From positions 1 through 14,118 of the forward strand of contig JAHHQT010000044.1 in the NCBI GenBank assembly GCA_020026215.1: DNA of 14,118 nt, read 5' to 3'. The DNA is from Muribaculaceae bacterium. Lineage in GTDB: Bacteria; Bacteroidota; Bacteroidia; Bacteroidales; Muribaculaceae. The notes under the pieces are model-generated. The model was not told where the DNA came from. It did no database searches and saw only the letters and a program-made list of their open reading frames with translations. Positions 1-7,505 of the stretch are shown in pieces. How positions within the stretch are numbered: position 1 is the stretch's first letter; every line of letters starts with the position of its first letter. Both the position numbers and the translations under genes were made by a program.

Positions 1-53
1 CCGATGAGTTTTAACTAGGGAATAACGCTTGACACAGTTTATTTTACACTACC

Positions 54-92
54 GAGAGATAAGAATTAAAATTCTTGTCTCTCCTTGTTTTT
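54..92 (+). terminator. Intrinsic terminator of a gene left of the window
   Basis: A 14-position inverted repeat (54-67 with 70-83) forms a hairpin followed by TTGTTTTT at 85-92. One pair is U·G on the plus strand and would be C·A on minus, so the plus strand is the RNA. It probably ends a plus-strand gene lying left of position 1. Stop codons close to the left edge (TAA 11-13, TAG 16-18) could end that gene, but too little sequence is left to identify it. Confidence 0.6.
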
Positions 93-176
93 ACATCAGC
101 TTATATTAGCCTTTTTCTAAAAGTTTTTTTTCGCAGATAGGCTTTAGTCCAATCTGCAATATTTATTGCCGTACCC
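93..176. other. Short intergenic stretch without a gene
   Basis: No ORF is convincing here. A small imperfect hairpin, GCAGATAGG (133-141) with CCAATCTGC (149-157), has one A·A mismatch and no U run on either side, so it is not called a terminator. A run of eight T lies just before it at 124-131. Confidence 0.4.
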
Positions 177-178
177 AC

Positions 179-211
179 AAAAAAAGAGATATAGATTCAC
201 ATCTATATCTC
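179..211 (-). terminator. GUGA-loop terminator of small RNA copy 1
   Basis: A perfect 11-bp stem (211-201 with 196-186) is closed by GUGA (200-197) and followed by seven U (185-179) on the minus strand. The loop is a GNRA-type tetraloop. The same loop and stem length recur at 9164-9132 and, with 10 bp, at 10227-10196. No other terminator in the window shares them. Confidence 0.75.
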
Positions 212-213
212 CC

Positions 214-231
214 AACAACGGTTATAAAAAA
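214..231 (-). repeat. 18-nt conserved element beside terminator, copy 1
   Basis: AACAACGGTTATAAAAAA on the plus strand (RNA sense: UUUUUUAUAACCGUUGUU) is identical to 9167-9184. In both places it sits two bases upstream of the GUGA terminator hairpin. Conservation of a probably single-stranded element just before the terminator is what a base-pairing seed or a protein-binding site would show. Which of these it is remains inference. Confidence 0.7.
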
Positions 232-331
232 CTATTTTCAGGTTATTTACATGACTGAGATTTTATTATTCATAAAGAAGCACTCAGCACATAATACGAT
301 TTAAGGTTCTTGAATTTGTCTTTGTTAAATA

Positions 332-418
332 TTAAGATTTCTCTCCAATATTCCTAAATAAAACTTGAACAAACAAATTAATATTTAACAAGGACACAAT
401 AGCTCCAAAATACAACAT
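332..418 (-). CDS. Possible 28-aa hydrophobic peptide inside small RNA copy 1
   Basis: An ATG ORF of 28 codons reads MLYFGAIVSLLNINLFVQVL followed by FRNIGEKS. It is hydrophobic for about 20 residues with a short polar tail, as in small membrane peptides or type I toxins. The start codon lies within the 5' hairpin of the transcript (437-393), so initiation could be blocked by structure. The stop lies in the 3' arm of the long inverted repeat. A homologous 5' motif at 10377-10358 is also followed by an ATG ORF, at a slightly shorter distance. There is no Shine-Dalgarno sequence, which is normal here. An ORF this short in AT-rich DNA can arise by chance, so confidence is low. Confidence 0.25.
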   Translation of the reverse strand: MLYFGAIVSLLNINLFVQVLFRNIGEKS

Positions 419-445
419 TTCGGATGCTATTATTGTCATTACTCA

Positions 446-453
446 CAAAGTTA
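446..453 (-). promoter_or_regulatory. -7 box of small RNA copy 1
   Basis: TAACTTTG on the minus strand fits the Bacteroidota -7 consensus TAnnTTTG. The expected -33 region has only TGC at the 20-nt spacing, so the upstream half is weak. The inferred start at about 440 places the long 5' hairpin at the very end of the transcript. Confidence 0.45.
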
Positions 454-574
454 ATAAAAGAATAATAAATTAAGCATTTTTATATCAAAATAATTTGCAA
501 AAAATTTCCCTGCCTTTTTACTTTCAAGTCTTCTCATTTTTTGAGGCTGACTGTATCCACAAAGAACAGCCCAC

Positions 575-608
575 AAAAAAGCGCGGGCAAACAGAGGTTT
601 GTCCGCGC
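575..608 (-). terminator. pgi terminator
   Basis: A 12-bp GC-rich stem (608-597 with 592-581) with a 4-nt loop is followed on the minus strand by six U (580-575). It lies 22 bases after the pgi stop codon. Confidence 0.8.
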
Positions 609-630
609 TCGGCATATAGAAAACTTTGTT

Positions 631-1968
631 CTATTTCAATTTTGCCTGAATGGCTTTGCTTGCTTCTTCGTAACCAGGTTTTTCAAGAAGGGCAAACATA
701 TTCTTCTTGTAAGCCTCAACACCCGGTTGGTTGAATGGGTTTACATCAAGGATATAACCGCTGATACCACATGCCTTTTCGAAGAAATAGATAATTTGAC
801 CGATATAGTATTCAGTCAAACTTGGCAATGTGATGTGCAAGTTTGGAACACCACCGTCGATGTGAGCCAATGCAGTGCCCAATTCTGCCATTTTGTTCAC
901 TTCATCAACACGTTTGTCGGCGATGTAGTTCAAGCCGTCACCGTCAGCCTCATCGCATGGAATACGCAATTCGTGTTGTTGTTCAGCTACAGAGATTACA
1001 GTTTCAAAGATAGTGCGTTCACCGTCTTGAATCCATTGACCCATAGAGTGAAGGTCGGTTGAGTTATCCACTGATGCAGGGAAAATACCTTTTTTGTCCT
1101 TACCTTCGCTTTCGCCGTAAAGTTGTTTCCACCATTCTGCCAAGAAGTGCAATTTAGGGTTATAGTTCACTAAAATTTCAATTTTCTTGCCTGAATTGTA
1201 CAAAGCGTTACGAGTCTTGGCGTAAAGATAAGCAGGGTTTTCGTCGTTAGCTTCTGCTGTTGCCTTTTCCATAGCTACAGCACCTTCTACCAATTTCTTG
1301 ATGTCGAAGCCTGCCACTGCGATAGGAAGCAATCCTACAGGAGTCAATACAGAGAAACGACCGCCTACATTGTCAGGGATGATGAATGATTTGTAACCTT
1401 CAGCGTTGGCCAACTGGCGCATTGCACCGCGGTTGGCATCTGTTACGGCTACGATATGTCTTGCTGCGAATTCTTTGCCTTCTTGTGCCACCAAAAGGTC
1501 TTTCAACAAACGGAAAGCGATAGCCGGTTCTGTAGTTGTTCCTGATTTGGAAATGACCACAATACCGAATTTTTTACCTTTTAGCAATTCAACAAGTTCG
1601 TAAAGATAATCTTCGCCTATATTTTGACCTGCGAACAATACTCTGGCACCGTTTGAAGGTTTCAATTCTGCGAATGAATCACTCAATGCAGAGATGACAG
1701 CCTTAGCTCCCAAATAGCTACCACCGATACCAATTGCAACAACATATTCACATTCAGTTCTTAATGTATTGGCTACGTTTTCGATTTCAGTTAGAGATTC
1801 CTTTGAAATTGAACTTGGCAAGTGTAACCAACCCAAAAAGTCGTTACCGGCTCCTGTTCCGTTTTCCAAAAGATTCAAAGCGTTGGCTCCTGCTCCGTTG
1901 AAAGAGTCAATCTGTTCTCTTGTTACTGTTCCAAGTACATTCTTTACATCAACTTTAAAGTTCTTCAT
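631..1968 (-). CDS. pgi: Glucose-6-phosphate isomerase
   Basis: Catalyses reversible conversion of glucose 6-phosphate to fructose 6-phosphate in cytoplasmic glycolysis and gluconeogenesis. The 445-aa product is the short bacterial type, found in Firmicutes and Bacteroidota, not the ~550-aa form. Visible motifs are GIGGSYLGAKA (80-90) and SKSGTTTEP (140-148) in the sugar-phosphate binding region, the family signature DNVGGRFSVLTPVG (199-212), LYGESEGK (283-290) with the likely catalytic Glu, STDLHSMGQ (303-311) with a conserved His, and FNQPGVEAYKK (412-422) with the conserved Lys. The start MKNFKVDV is the first ATG and matches the usual N-terminus. It lies 139 bases after lysS on the same strand with a hairpin between them, so it may be cotranscribed or have its own promoter; I see no clear -7 box. 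gpsA, which I expect between these genes in Bacteroides, is absent. Confidence 0.97.
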   Translation of the reverse strand: MKNFKVDVKNVLGTVTREQIDSFNGAGANALNLLENGTGAGNDFLGWLHLPSSISKESLTEIENVANTLRTECEYVVAIGIGGSYLGAKAVISALSDSFAELKPSNGARVLFAGQNIGEDYLYELVELLKGKKFGIVVISKSGTTTEPAIAFRLLKDLLVAQEGKEFAARHIVAVTDANRGAMRQLANAEGYKSFIIPDNVGGRFSVLTPVGLLPIAVAGFDIKKLVEGAVAMEKATAEANDENPAYLYAKTRNALYNSGKKIEILVNYNPKLHFLAEWWKQLYGESEGKDKKGIFPASVDNSTDLHSMGQWIQDGERTIFETVISVAEQQHELRIPCDEADGDGLNYIADKRVDEVNKMAELGTALAHIDGGVPNLHITLPSLTEYYIGQIIYFFEKACGISGYILDVNPFNQPGVEAYKKNMFALLEKPGYEEASKAIQAKLK

Positions 1969-2048
1969 AATGTTTTGTTATCATAGAGTTTAACGTAATT
2001 TCTATTTCATAGATTTCTTGTGTAGGCAGGTATTAGAATATATATAAA

Positions 2049-2091
2049 CCGAAAATAATCCCCCTATCCTGAGATACGGAGATTATTTCGG
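2049..2091 (-). terminator. Hairpin between lysS and pgi, weak terminator
   Basis: CCGAAAATAATC (2049-2060) pairs with GATTATTTCGG (2081-2091), with further pairing inside around TATC/GATA. On the minus strand it is followed by UUUAUAUAUAUU, a poor U run. It lies just after the lysS stop, so it is either a partial terminator or an mRNA-stabilising hairpin between lysS and pgi. Confidence 0.45.
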
Positions 2092-2107
2092 AATAATATC
2101 ATCAAAT

Positions 2108-3838
2108 TTATTTCTTTGCATTTTCAACCCATTCTGCAACGGCATCGTGAGTTGGGTTTTGCAAGCCTAATTTATATTTCTTGTTCAATCCGCAGATTTC
2201 TTGTTGTACTTTGCCAGGGTTAGCGTCTTTCAAGCTGTCCACTGTCAAGTAACCTGCCTTTTGCAAAGCTGCTACCCATTCAGCAGGAACGCCAATAGCT
2301 GTATATGCTTCTTCGCGGTCGCGTTTTTCTACCTTTTCAGGACGCATTTGAGGGAAGAACAATACTTCTTGGATAGTAGTTTGACCGGTCATCAACATCA
2401 CCAAACGGTCCATACCGATACCCATACCTGATGTAGGAGGCATACCGTATTCCAAAGCGCGGATGAAGTCCTTGTCGATAATCATAGCTTCGTCATCACC
2501 CTTTTCGCTCAATTTCATTTGTTCAACGAAACGTTCGTATTGGTCGATTGGGTCGTTCAATTCAGAGTAAGCGTTACACAATTCCTTACCGTTGACCATC
2601 AATTCGAAACGTTCTGTCAATTCAGGATTTTCGCGATGACGTTTAGTAAGCGGTGACATTTCGATTGGGTAATCGATGATGAATGTAGGTTGAATGTAGT
2701 TACCTTCGCATTTTTCGCCGAAGATTTCGTCAATCAACTTACCTTTACCCATTGTTTCGTCCACTTCTACGCCGATTTTAGCGCAAACTTCGCGAAGTTG
2801 AACTTCGTCCATACCGTTGATGTCGATACCTGTGAAGTCCTTGATGGAATCAATCATTGTCACACGTTTGAATGGAGCCTTGAAGCTGATTACGTTGTCA
2901 CCAACCTTTACTTCAGTTGAACCGTTCACGTCAAGACAAATCTTTTCAAGCATCTTTTCAGTGAAGTCCATCATCCAGTTGTAGTCTTTGTAGGAAACAT
3001 AGATTTCCATACAAGTAAACTCTGGGTTGTGAGTGCGGTCCATACCTTCGTTACGGAAGTTCTTTGAGAACTCATAAACACCTTCGAAACCGCCCACGAT
3101 CAAACGTTTCAAATACAATTCATCGGCAATACGCAAGTACAATGGAATGTCAAGTGCATTGTGGTGAGTGATGAACGGACGAGCTGCCGCACCACCCGGA
3201 ATTGCTTGTAGAATAGGAGTTTCAACTTCCATGTAGCCGTGACCGTTGAAGTATTCACGCATAGAGTTATAAACCTTTGTACGTTTGATGAAAATATCTT
3301 TTACACCTTCATTGACCACCAAGTCAACGTAGCGTTGACGATAGCGCAATTCAGGGTCTTCAAATGCATCGTATTTCACGCCGTCTTTCATTTTCACGAT
3401 TGGCAATGGGCGCAATGACTTGCTCAACATTTTGATAGTCTTGGCGTGAACTGTGATTTCACCCATTTGTGTACGGAATACAAAACCTTCGATACCTACG
3501 AAATCACCGATATCAAGCAATTTCTTGAAAAATACGTTGTAAAGGTCTTTGTTTTCATCCTGACAAATATCGTCGCGGCTGATATAAACTTGAATTCTGC
3601 CATCAGCGTCTTGCAATTCCATGAATGATGCCTTACCCATGATACGGCGGCTCATGATACGGCCTGCAATGCTGACTTCGCGTTGTGCGTCTTCGTCCTT
3701 AAAATTTTCTTTAATTTCCTTAGTGTGTCCTGTTACTTTAAACTCGGCAGCCGGATAAGGCTCAATACCCAAGTTACGCAACTCTGCCAAACTGTTACGT
3801 CTGACGATTTCTTGCTCGCTTAATTCAAGTACATTCAT
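2108..3838 (-). CDS. lysS: Lysyl-tRNA synthetase, class II
   Basis: Charges tRNA-Lys with lysine in the cytoplasm. The N-terminal OB-fold anticodon-binding domain spans about 55-135 (VSIAGRIMSRRIMGKASF). The class II catalytic core follows, with motif 1 around 200-212 (YMEVETPILQ), motif 2 at 261-280 (FRNEGMDRTHNPEFTCMEIY), the lysine/ATP-binding region around 391-430 (IEMSPLTKRHRENP, ELCNAYSELNDP), and motif 3 at 471-479 (GMGIGMDRL). At 576 aa it is some 70 residues longer than E. coli LysS. The extra part (about 505-576) follows motif 3 and holds a helix-hairpin-helix-like stretch, VPAEWVAALQKAGYLTVDSL. From memory this extension is usual in Bacteroidota. A TAACTTTG -7 box lies about 63 bases upstream. 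pgi follows on the same strand. Confidence 0.97.
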   Translation of the reverse strand: MNVLELSEQEIVRRNSLAELRNLGIEPYPAAEFKVTGHTKEIKENFKDEDAQREVSIAGRIMSRRIMGKASFMELQDADGRIQVYISRDDICQDENKDLYNVFFKKLLDIGDFVGIEGFVFRTQMGEITVHAKTIKMLSKSLRPLPIVKMKDGVKYDAFEDPELRYRQRYVDLVVNEGVKDIFIKRTKVYNSMREYFNGHGYMEVETPILQAIPGGAAARPFITHHNALDIPLYLRIADELYLKRLIVGGFEGVYEFSKNFRNEGMDRTHNPEFTCMEIYVSYKDYNWMMDFTEKMLEKICLDVNGSTEVKVGDNVISFKAPFKRVTMIDSIKDFTGIDINGMDEVQLREVCAKIGVEVDETMGKGKLIDEIFGEKCEGNYIQPTFIIDYPIEMSPLTKRHRENPELTERFELMVNGKELCNAYSELNDPIDQYERFVEQMKLSEKGDDEAMIIDKDFIRALEYGMPPTSGMGIGMDRLVMLMTGQTTIQEVLFFPQMRPEKVEKRDREEAYTAIGVPAEWVAALQKAGYLTVDSLKDANPGKVQQEICGLNKKYKLGLQNPTHDAVAEWVENAKK

Positions 3839-3900
3839 ATATTCTATATATTTAATATTTTATTATTCTTTCGGTTGATGGTCAACAATAAACTAATTTG

Positions 3901-3908
3901 CAAAGTTA
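3901..3908 (-). promoter_or_regulatory. -7 box of lysS promoter
   Basis: TAACTTTG on the minus strand matches TAnnTTTG. Transcription would start near 3895, giving a leader of about 57 nt that is AU-rich before the ATG. No TTTG is present at the ideal upstream spacing. Confidence 0.5.
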
Positions 3909-3954
3909 CATTTTTTTAGACAAAAAATAGTATTTCAACCCCTAAAACATTGCT

Positions 3955-3994
3955 AAAAAAGCAACGCCGAACCTCCTTTTGAGGCTCGGCGTTG
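3955..3994 (-). terminator. Terminator of the GH3-phoA unit
   Basis: A stem of 14 positions, CAACGCCGA plus CCTC, pairs 3994-3981 with 3975-3962. It has one G·U pair, formed only on the minus strand, and is followed by GCUUUUUU. It ends phoA transcription and also separates it from the lysS promoter. Confidence 0.85.
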
Positions 3995-4020
3995 TCTGTA
4001 TGTTGTAAAATCGTGGATTT

Positions 4021-5394
4021 TTATTTCAATCCTGTCAATTCGCGCATCACATTAGGAATGTCAATATTGTTGTTCAAGCCATGGAAGCGTTCGCTGCCCA
4101 CACCCACTGCATAGACGGGAACGAAACCGCCAGTATGAGAGAATGTTGTGAAGCCGAAACCGATTTTATGGTTTTGAATGTCAAACACTTTGGCAACGAA
4201 AGTCTTGTATTCCTTGTAAAGGGTTTTCACCGTTTGGTCTTTCTTTGCCTGCATCTTGACATATTCTTCTTTCAACGCCTCTTCTTCATCGGCTGTGATT
4301 TCAATCTTGGTAAAGAATCCCAACATTTCAGACAAGGCATGCTTCATTTGTTCCCAAGTGAAATTGCGGTGCTCAACGCAAAAATCGTTGAAACGTTCTT
4401 TCGAAATTTTCTGGTAGTCGATGTATTGCAACTGTTGTTCCTTTGAGCCGCCCAAAACGCCCATAGTCATACCGCCTGTATCGTGGTCGGCTGTAATGAC
4501 AATCAAAGTTTCTTCGGGATGTTCCAAATAAAAATCGTATGCCAATTTGATGGATTGTTGGAAGTTCAAGATTTCCTTCACCACAGCACCGCCGTCATTG
4601 CTATGACCTGCGTGGTCAATGTTTCCGCCTTCAATCATCATGTAGAATCCGTCAGGAGAAACACGCATCAAGTGGTCAATACCCGCTTTGGTGTACTGCG
4701 CCAAAGTAGTTGCGCCAGGAATACTGTCGATAGTATAGCCGATTTCGTTTGGCTTGTAAGGCTTGTCACTGATCAAAAGGATTTTATCGGTCTTTGCATC
4801 TTTCAAGTTCTTCACACCGCGCACCAATGAATAGCCGTGGTCTTCATAGTCCTTGAACAGACGTTTGGTGACTTCCTTGTCCTTTTCGTCCTGGTGAGAA
4901 CCTGCGCCGGCAATAAAGTCGAAATTGCAGCGCGCACCGTCGTAGTTGATACCTTCAAACATATTTCTGTTGCCACGGTGAGCATAGTGAGTGGCAGGAG
5001 TAGCATCGTCGTAAGCCACAGAAGTAACCAAAGCCACACCGAAGCCATATTTTTCCTTCAATTCAGTGGCGACACTGGTTACAGGTTTCCCGTCAGCATC
5101 CAAGCCTATGACATAGTTGTTGGTTTTCACACCGGCAGCCAAAGCTGTTCCGGCAGCGGCAGAGTCAGTCACCTTTCGGTTGGCAGAGAAAGTCATTGCC
5201 ATAGAATTGACGGGGAACTGCATCATCAACAACGGTTCAGAACTCTTCAATACATTGCGGTTATAGGACTCAGTAGCCATCACGTGCCCCATTCCCATAC
5301 CGTCACCGATAATCAAAAAAATGTATTTTGGAGTGACTGCCGAAGCCACAAGAATAACAGCAGACAAAACCGCCGTTAAGAGGAATCGTTTCAT
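4021..5394 (-). CDS. phoA: Secreted PhoA-family alkaline phosphatase
   Basis: Hydrolyses phosphomonoesters outside the inner membrane to release phosphate. A signal peptide covers residues 1-19 (hydrophobic AVLSAVILVASA, cleavage after ASA). All metal and catalytic positions of the family are visible: D31 (IIGDGMG), catalytic S78 in VTDSAAAGT, D130 and T132 in DDATPATH, R143 as likely phosphate-binding Arg, E255, D260 and H264 in IEGGNIDHAGH, D303 and H304 in TADHDTGG, and H420 in FSHTGG. The residue matching E. coli K328 is His (H261), as in many non-enteric enzymes. Length, 457 aa, is normal. It starts 21 bases after the GH3 stop codon with no terminator between, so the two probably form an operon. 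No Pho box is evident. PhoA is the family name; orthology to E. coli phoA is not shown. Confidence 0.93.
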   Translation of the reverse strand: MKRFLLTAVLSAVILVASAVTPKYIFLIIGDGMGMGHVMATESYNRNVLKSSEPLLMMQFPVNSMAMTFSANRKVTDSAAAGTALAAGVKTNNYVIGLDADGKPVTSVATELKEKYGFGVALVTSVAYDDATPATHYAHRGNRNMFEGINYDGARCNFDFIAGAGSHQDEKDKEVTKRLFKDYEDHGYSLVRGVKNLKDAKTDKILLISDKPYKPNEIGYTIDSIPGATTLAQYTKAGIDHLMRVSPDGFYMMIEGGNIDHAGHSNDGGAVVKEILNFQQSIKLAYDFYLEHPEETLIVITADHDTGGMTMGVLGGSKEQQLQYIDYQKISKERFNDFCVEHRNFTWEQMKHALSEMLGFFTKIEITADEEEALKEEYVKMQAKKDQTVKTLYKEYKTFVAKVFDIQNHKIGFGFTTFSHTGGFVPVYAVGVGSERFHGLNNNIDIPNVMRELTGLK

Positions 5395-5415
5395 AGTTTC
5401 TATTTTTCGTGTTAT

Positions 5416-6930
5416 TTAATTAAAGCCTTTCATGTCGTCAATGAGCTTGCGGTCATTGCTCAAGCGAGGAATCTTGCGTTGTCCGCCCAACTTGCCGCTA
5501 CGGGTCAGCAACCAGTCGTCAAACAAGCCTTTGCGTGCCGTAGTGATGGACAAGCGGTCGATAAACAAATCGCCCTGACGTTTGGCATCGTAGTCGGAAT
5601 TGACCTTGCGCAATGCCTCATCTAATTTTTCGGCAAATCGGTCCATATTTTCAGGAGCTTTGGCAAACTCAATCAGCCATTCGTGACGGCCCTTGGTCTT
5701 GGTCGTTGCAAATACAGGAGCCACAGTGTAGTTTTCAACGGTAACGCCCATTTCACGGCACACTTGCTCCATGGCATCGTCGGCATTATAGACCATCAGT
5801 TCCTCACCAAAAGCATTGATAAAATGTTTGGTACGGCCTGCAATCGTAATCTTGCAAGGGTTCAGACTTTCAATCCTCACAGTATCACCGATGCGATAGC
5901 GCCACAAGCCGTTGCAGGCAGAAATGACCAGTTCATAGGTCTTGCCCTTTTCGACGTCAAGCAATGACACGGCATTCGGGAATTCCTTATCCACTTCCGA
6001 CATTGGGATAAATTCATAGAACACACCCAAATCCAAAAGCAACAGCATAGCCTTGGTGTCCCACGACGACTGCACGGCAAAGAAACCTTCCGAAGCATTG
6101 TAGGTTTCAAGGAAATGCATCTTTTCGGGGTCAACAATCTTGGCGTATTGTTCGCTGTAAGGCTTGAAACTGATACCGCCGTGGAAGAAGACTTCCAGAT
6201 TCGGCCACACCTCGTGAATGGTTTGCGCCCCCTCTTTTTTCAGCACTTCCTTAAGCACAGAAAGAAACCATGACGGCACACCCGAAATGTTAGTAATGTT
6301 TTGTTTGCGACTTGCCTCCACCAATGCAGGCAATTTCACGTTCCAGTCCTCCAACAGGGCCACCTTTTTGTTCGGCACTCTCACCAGATTGACCAAAGGA
6401 TTGATATTTGCGATAAGATTTGCCGACAAGTCACCGATTTTGGCATTGGTATCCACCTTCACCTCATTGGCAAAACTACCGCCAAGGATAAAGGCCTTTC
6501 CGTCGAAAATCTTACTCTTGGGATTCAAGTTCAGATAGTGCGACACGCAGTCAGAGCCACCTTTGTAGTGACAGCGCACGAAAGAATCTTTTGTAATGGG
6601 AATATACTTGCTCTTTCCGTCAGAAGTGCCCGATGACTGTGCAAAGTTCTTCGTCACGCCCGGCCAAAGAATATTTTTCTCGCCTCTCACCATACGCATC
6701 ACGTCCGCACGGAGATACTCATATCGTACAAGAGGGACCATACGCTTATAGTCCTGATAATTTCTTATTTCATCAAAATGGAAACGTTTCCCATATTCAG
6801 TCTTTGCCGCTGCCTGAAGTAACGACATTAATTGATTCAGCTGTATGTCTAACCCCGATTCCGCGAAACGCTCACATTCCTTGATACGTTTCATGAAATA
6901 AGGTCGAATTAATGATGTTAGTGTCAACAT
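5416..6930 (-). CDS. GH3-family acyl-adenylating protein
   Basis: Member of the GH3 auxin-responsive promoter family, adenylate-forming enzymes that in plants join carboxylic acids such as auxin or jasmonate to amino acids. Bacterial members are common in Bacteroidota and their substrates are not established. Motifs typical of the ANL-like fold are present: SSGTSDGKSKYIPIT (99-113, ATP/phosphate binding), TYNASEGFFAVQ (276-287), YRIGDTVRI (345-353) and GRTKHFINAFGEE (365-377, start of the C-terminal lid). The 504-aa length fits bacterial members. There is no signal peptide, so it is cytoplasmic. The first ATG (MLTLTSLIRPYF) is preferred over M13 because bacterial homologues usually begin with such a segment. 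A TAAGTTTG box lies 21 bases upstream, giving a very short leader. phoA follows after 21 bases. Confidence 0.92.
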   Translation of the reverse strand: MLTLTSLIRPYFMKRIKECERFAESGLDIQLNQLMSLLQAAAKTEYGKRFHFDEIRNYQDYKRMVPLVRYEYLRADVMRMVRGEKNILWPGVTKNFAQSSGTSDGKSKYIPITKDSFVRCHYKGGSDCVSHYLNLNPKSKIFDGKAFILGGSFANEVKVDTNAKIGDLSANLIANINPLVNLVRVPNKKVALLEDWNVKLPALVEASRKQNITNISGVPSWFLSVLKEVLKKEGAQTIHEVWPNLEVFFHGGISFKPYSEQYAKIVDPEKMHFLETYNASEGFFAVQSSWDTKAMLLLLDLGVFYEFIPMSEVDKEFPNAVSLLDVEKGKTYELVISACNGLWRYRIGDTVRIESLNPCKITIAGRTKHFINAFGEELMVYNADDAMEQVCREMGVTVENYTVAPVFATTKTKGRHEWLIEFAKAPENMDRFAEKLDEALRKVNSDYDAKRQGDLFIDRLSITTARKGLFDDWLLTRSGKLGGQRKIPRLSNDRKLIDDMKGFN

Positions 6931-6950
6931 TGTTACTTATTTCTACACCG

Positions 6951-6958
6951 CAAACTTA
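6951..6958 (-). promoter_or_regulatory. -7 box of GH3-phoA promoter
   Basis: TAAGTTTG on the minus strand matches TAnnTTTG. At the 20-nt upstream spacing the sequence is TTAG instead of TTTG. The leader before the ATG would be only about 15 nt. Confidence 0.5.
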
Positions 6959-7153
6959 CCAAAAAACGCTGATATATGCTAACTATTTATTGACAAAACA
7001 AGACTGTTACAAACACTTTACATATTCCCAAAATGCCGTGTAGTATTAACTATCAAACGATTAGCCGATTCTTTCACCACCCGACCCGACCGACCAACGG
7101 GCAACAATCATCAACTTATCTGTAAACAAATTCTGACCTCAACCACAACGTAG
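6959..7153. other. Intergenic region without a recognised gene
   Basis: About 195 bases lie between the GH3 promoter and the tRNA-Arg terminator. A short CCGACC-type reiteration (7078-7101) can fold weakly. I see no ORF, RNA gene or terminator. Confidence 0.4.
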
Positions 7154-7190
7154 AAAAACAAAAAGGCCCACTTCCGCAAAGAAGTGAGCC
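7154..7190 (-). terminator. tRNA-Arg terminator
   Basis: GGCTCACTTC (7190-7181) pairs with GAAGTGGGCC (7074-relative arm 7174-7165) with one U·G pair that exists only on the minus strand. The loop is six bases, followed by UUUUUGUUUUU. It begins five bases after the 3' end of the tRNA. Confidence 0.8.
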
Positions 7191-7195
7191 CCGAG

Positions 7196-7267
7196 TAGCT
7201 CCGCCGAGAATCGAACTCGGATCTAATCTTTAGGAGAGATTTGTTCTATCCATTGAACTACAAAGCC
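7196..7267 (-). tRNA. tRNA-Arg (anticodon CCU)
   Basis: Folds as a 72-nt cloverleaf. The acceptor GGCUUUG/CGGAGCU has three G·U pairs; the D stem is GUUC/GAAC; the anticodon stem AAUCU/AGAUU has loop CUCCUAA (anticodon CCU, reads AGG); the variable loop is four bases; the T arm is CCGAG/CUCGG with loop UUCGAUU; the discriminator is A. CCA is not encoded. It has its own promoter and terminator. The weak, wobble-rich acceptor stem is unusual but all seven positions pair. Confidence 0.92.
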
Positions 7268-7281
7268 AAATTTGACGTCTG

Positions 7282-7312
7282 CAAAGTTACAATCTTTACT
7301 GAAATTTTCAAA
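7282..7312 (-). promoter_or_regulatory. Promoter of tRNA-Arg
   Basis: TTTG (7312-7309), a 19-nt spacer and TAACTTTG (7289-7282) on the minus strand form a full match to the Bacteroidota housekeeping promoter pattern. The tRNA begins 14 bases after the -7 box. Confidence 0.8.
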
Positions 7313-7455
7313 CTAACCCTCTTTATTAAATCAAAAATTTAAGCAACACCGAAAAACCGCCAAATTCCGCGAAAAAAATTTCAATGTTTTAATAACTGAA
7401 AATGAGCACATAACGCAAAACTTGCAAAATTTCCTCAAAAAAAATCATCAAAATA

Positions 7456-7487
7456 TTTGCACAGAACCAAATCTCGCCTTACCTTTG
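7456..7487 (+). promoter_or_regulatory. Promoter of tRNA-Leu
   Basis: TTTG (7456-7459), a 20-nt spacer and TACCTTTG (7480-7487) match the Bacteroidota consensus. The tRNA begins 18 bases later. It diverges from the tRNA-Arg promoter, with about 140 AT-rich bases between them that hold nothing else I recognise. Confidence 0.8.
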
Positions 7488-7505
7488 CAGAGCAATTAAG
7501 CAAAA

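Larger units (their letters stand above)
177..440 (-). ncRNA. Candidate structured small RNA, copy 1 (about 265 nt)
   Basis: A minus-strand transcription unit is inferred from a TAACTTTG -7 box (453-446) and a strong terminator at 211-179. From the 5' end it holds a long hairpin (437-393; inner 8-bp stem TCCGAAAT/ATTTTGGA with loop GTTGT, outer AATAGC/GCTATT). An 18-position inverted repeat follows (395-378 with 335-318, 14 bp perfect). Then comes a small hairpin CTGAG/CTCAG (278-246), the single-stranded element TTATAACCGTTGTTG, and a hairpin capped by GUGA with U7. G·U pairs in the 5' and terminator-family hairpins exist only on the minus strand. Its 3' part matches the unit at 9272-9131, and its first 20 nt and terminator match the unit at 10398-10195. 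It could also act as a small mRNA (see the ORF at 418-332). Structured promoter-to-terminator RNAs of unknown function, such as Bacteroidales-1, are known in this order, but I cannot say this is one of them. Confidence 0.55.

Noticed and set aside
186..231. GUGA hairpin plus AACAACGG element as an integron attC site
   Set aside because: There is no paired core site on the other side and no cassette or integrase; the U run and promoter point to a transcript end.
318..395. 18-position inverted repeat as a MITE or insertion element
   Set aside because: There are no target-site duplications or second copy in the window, and the repeat fits inside the structured RNA unit instead.
541..1062. 173-codon ORF antisense to pgi, and similar ORFs antisense to lysS, phoA, GH3 and the GLUG gene
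   Set aside because: They lie fully within strong coding regions on the other strand and resemble no protein; they are shadows of codon bias.
7078..7101. CCGACC-like reiteration as a repeat array
   Set aside because: Only a few irregular units over about 24 bases, with no further copies.
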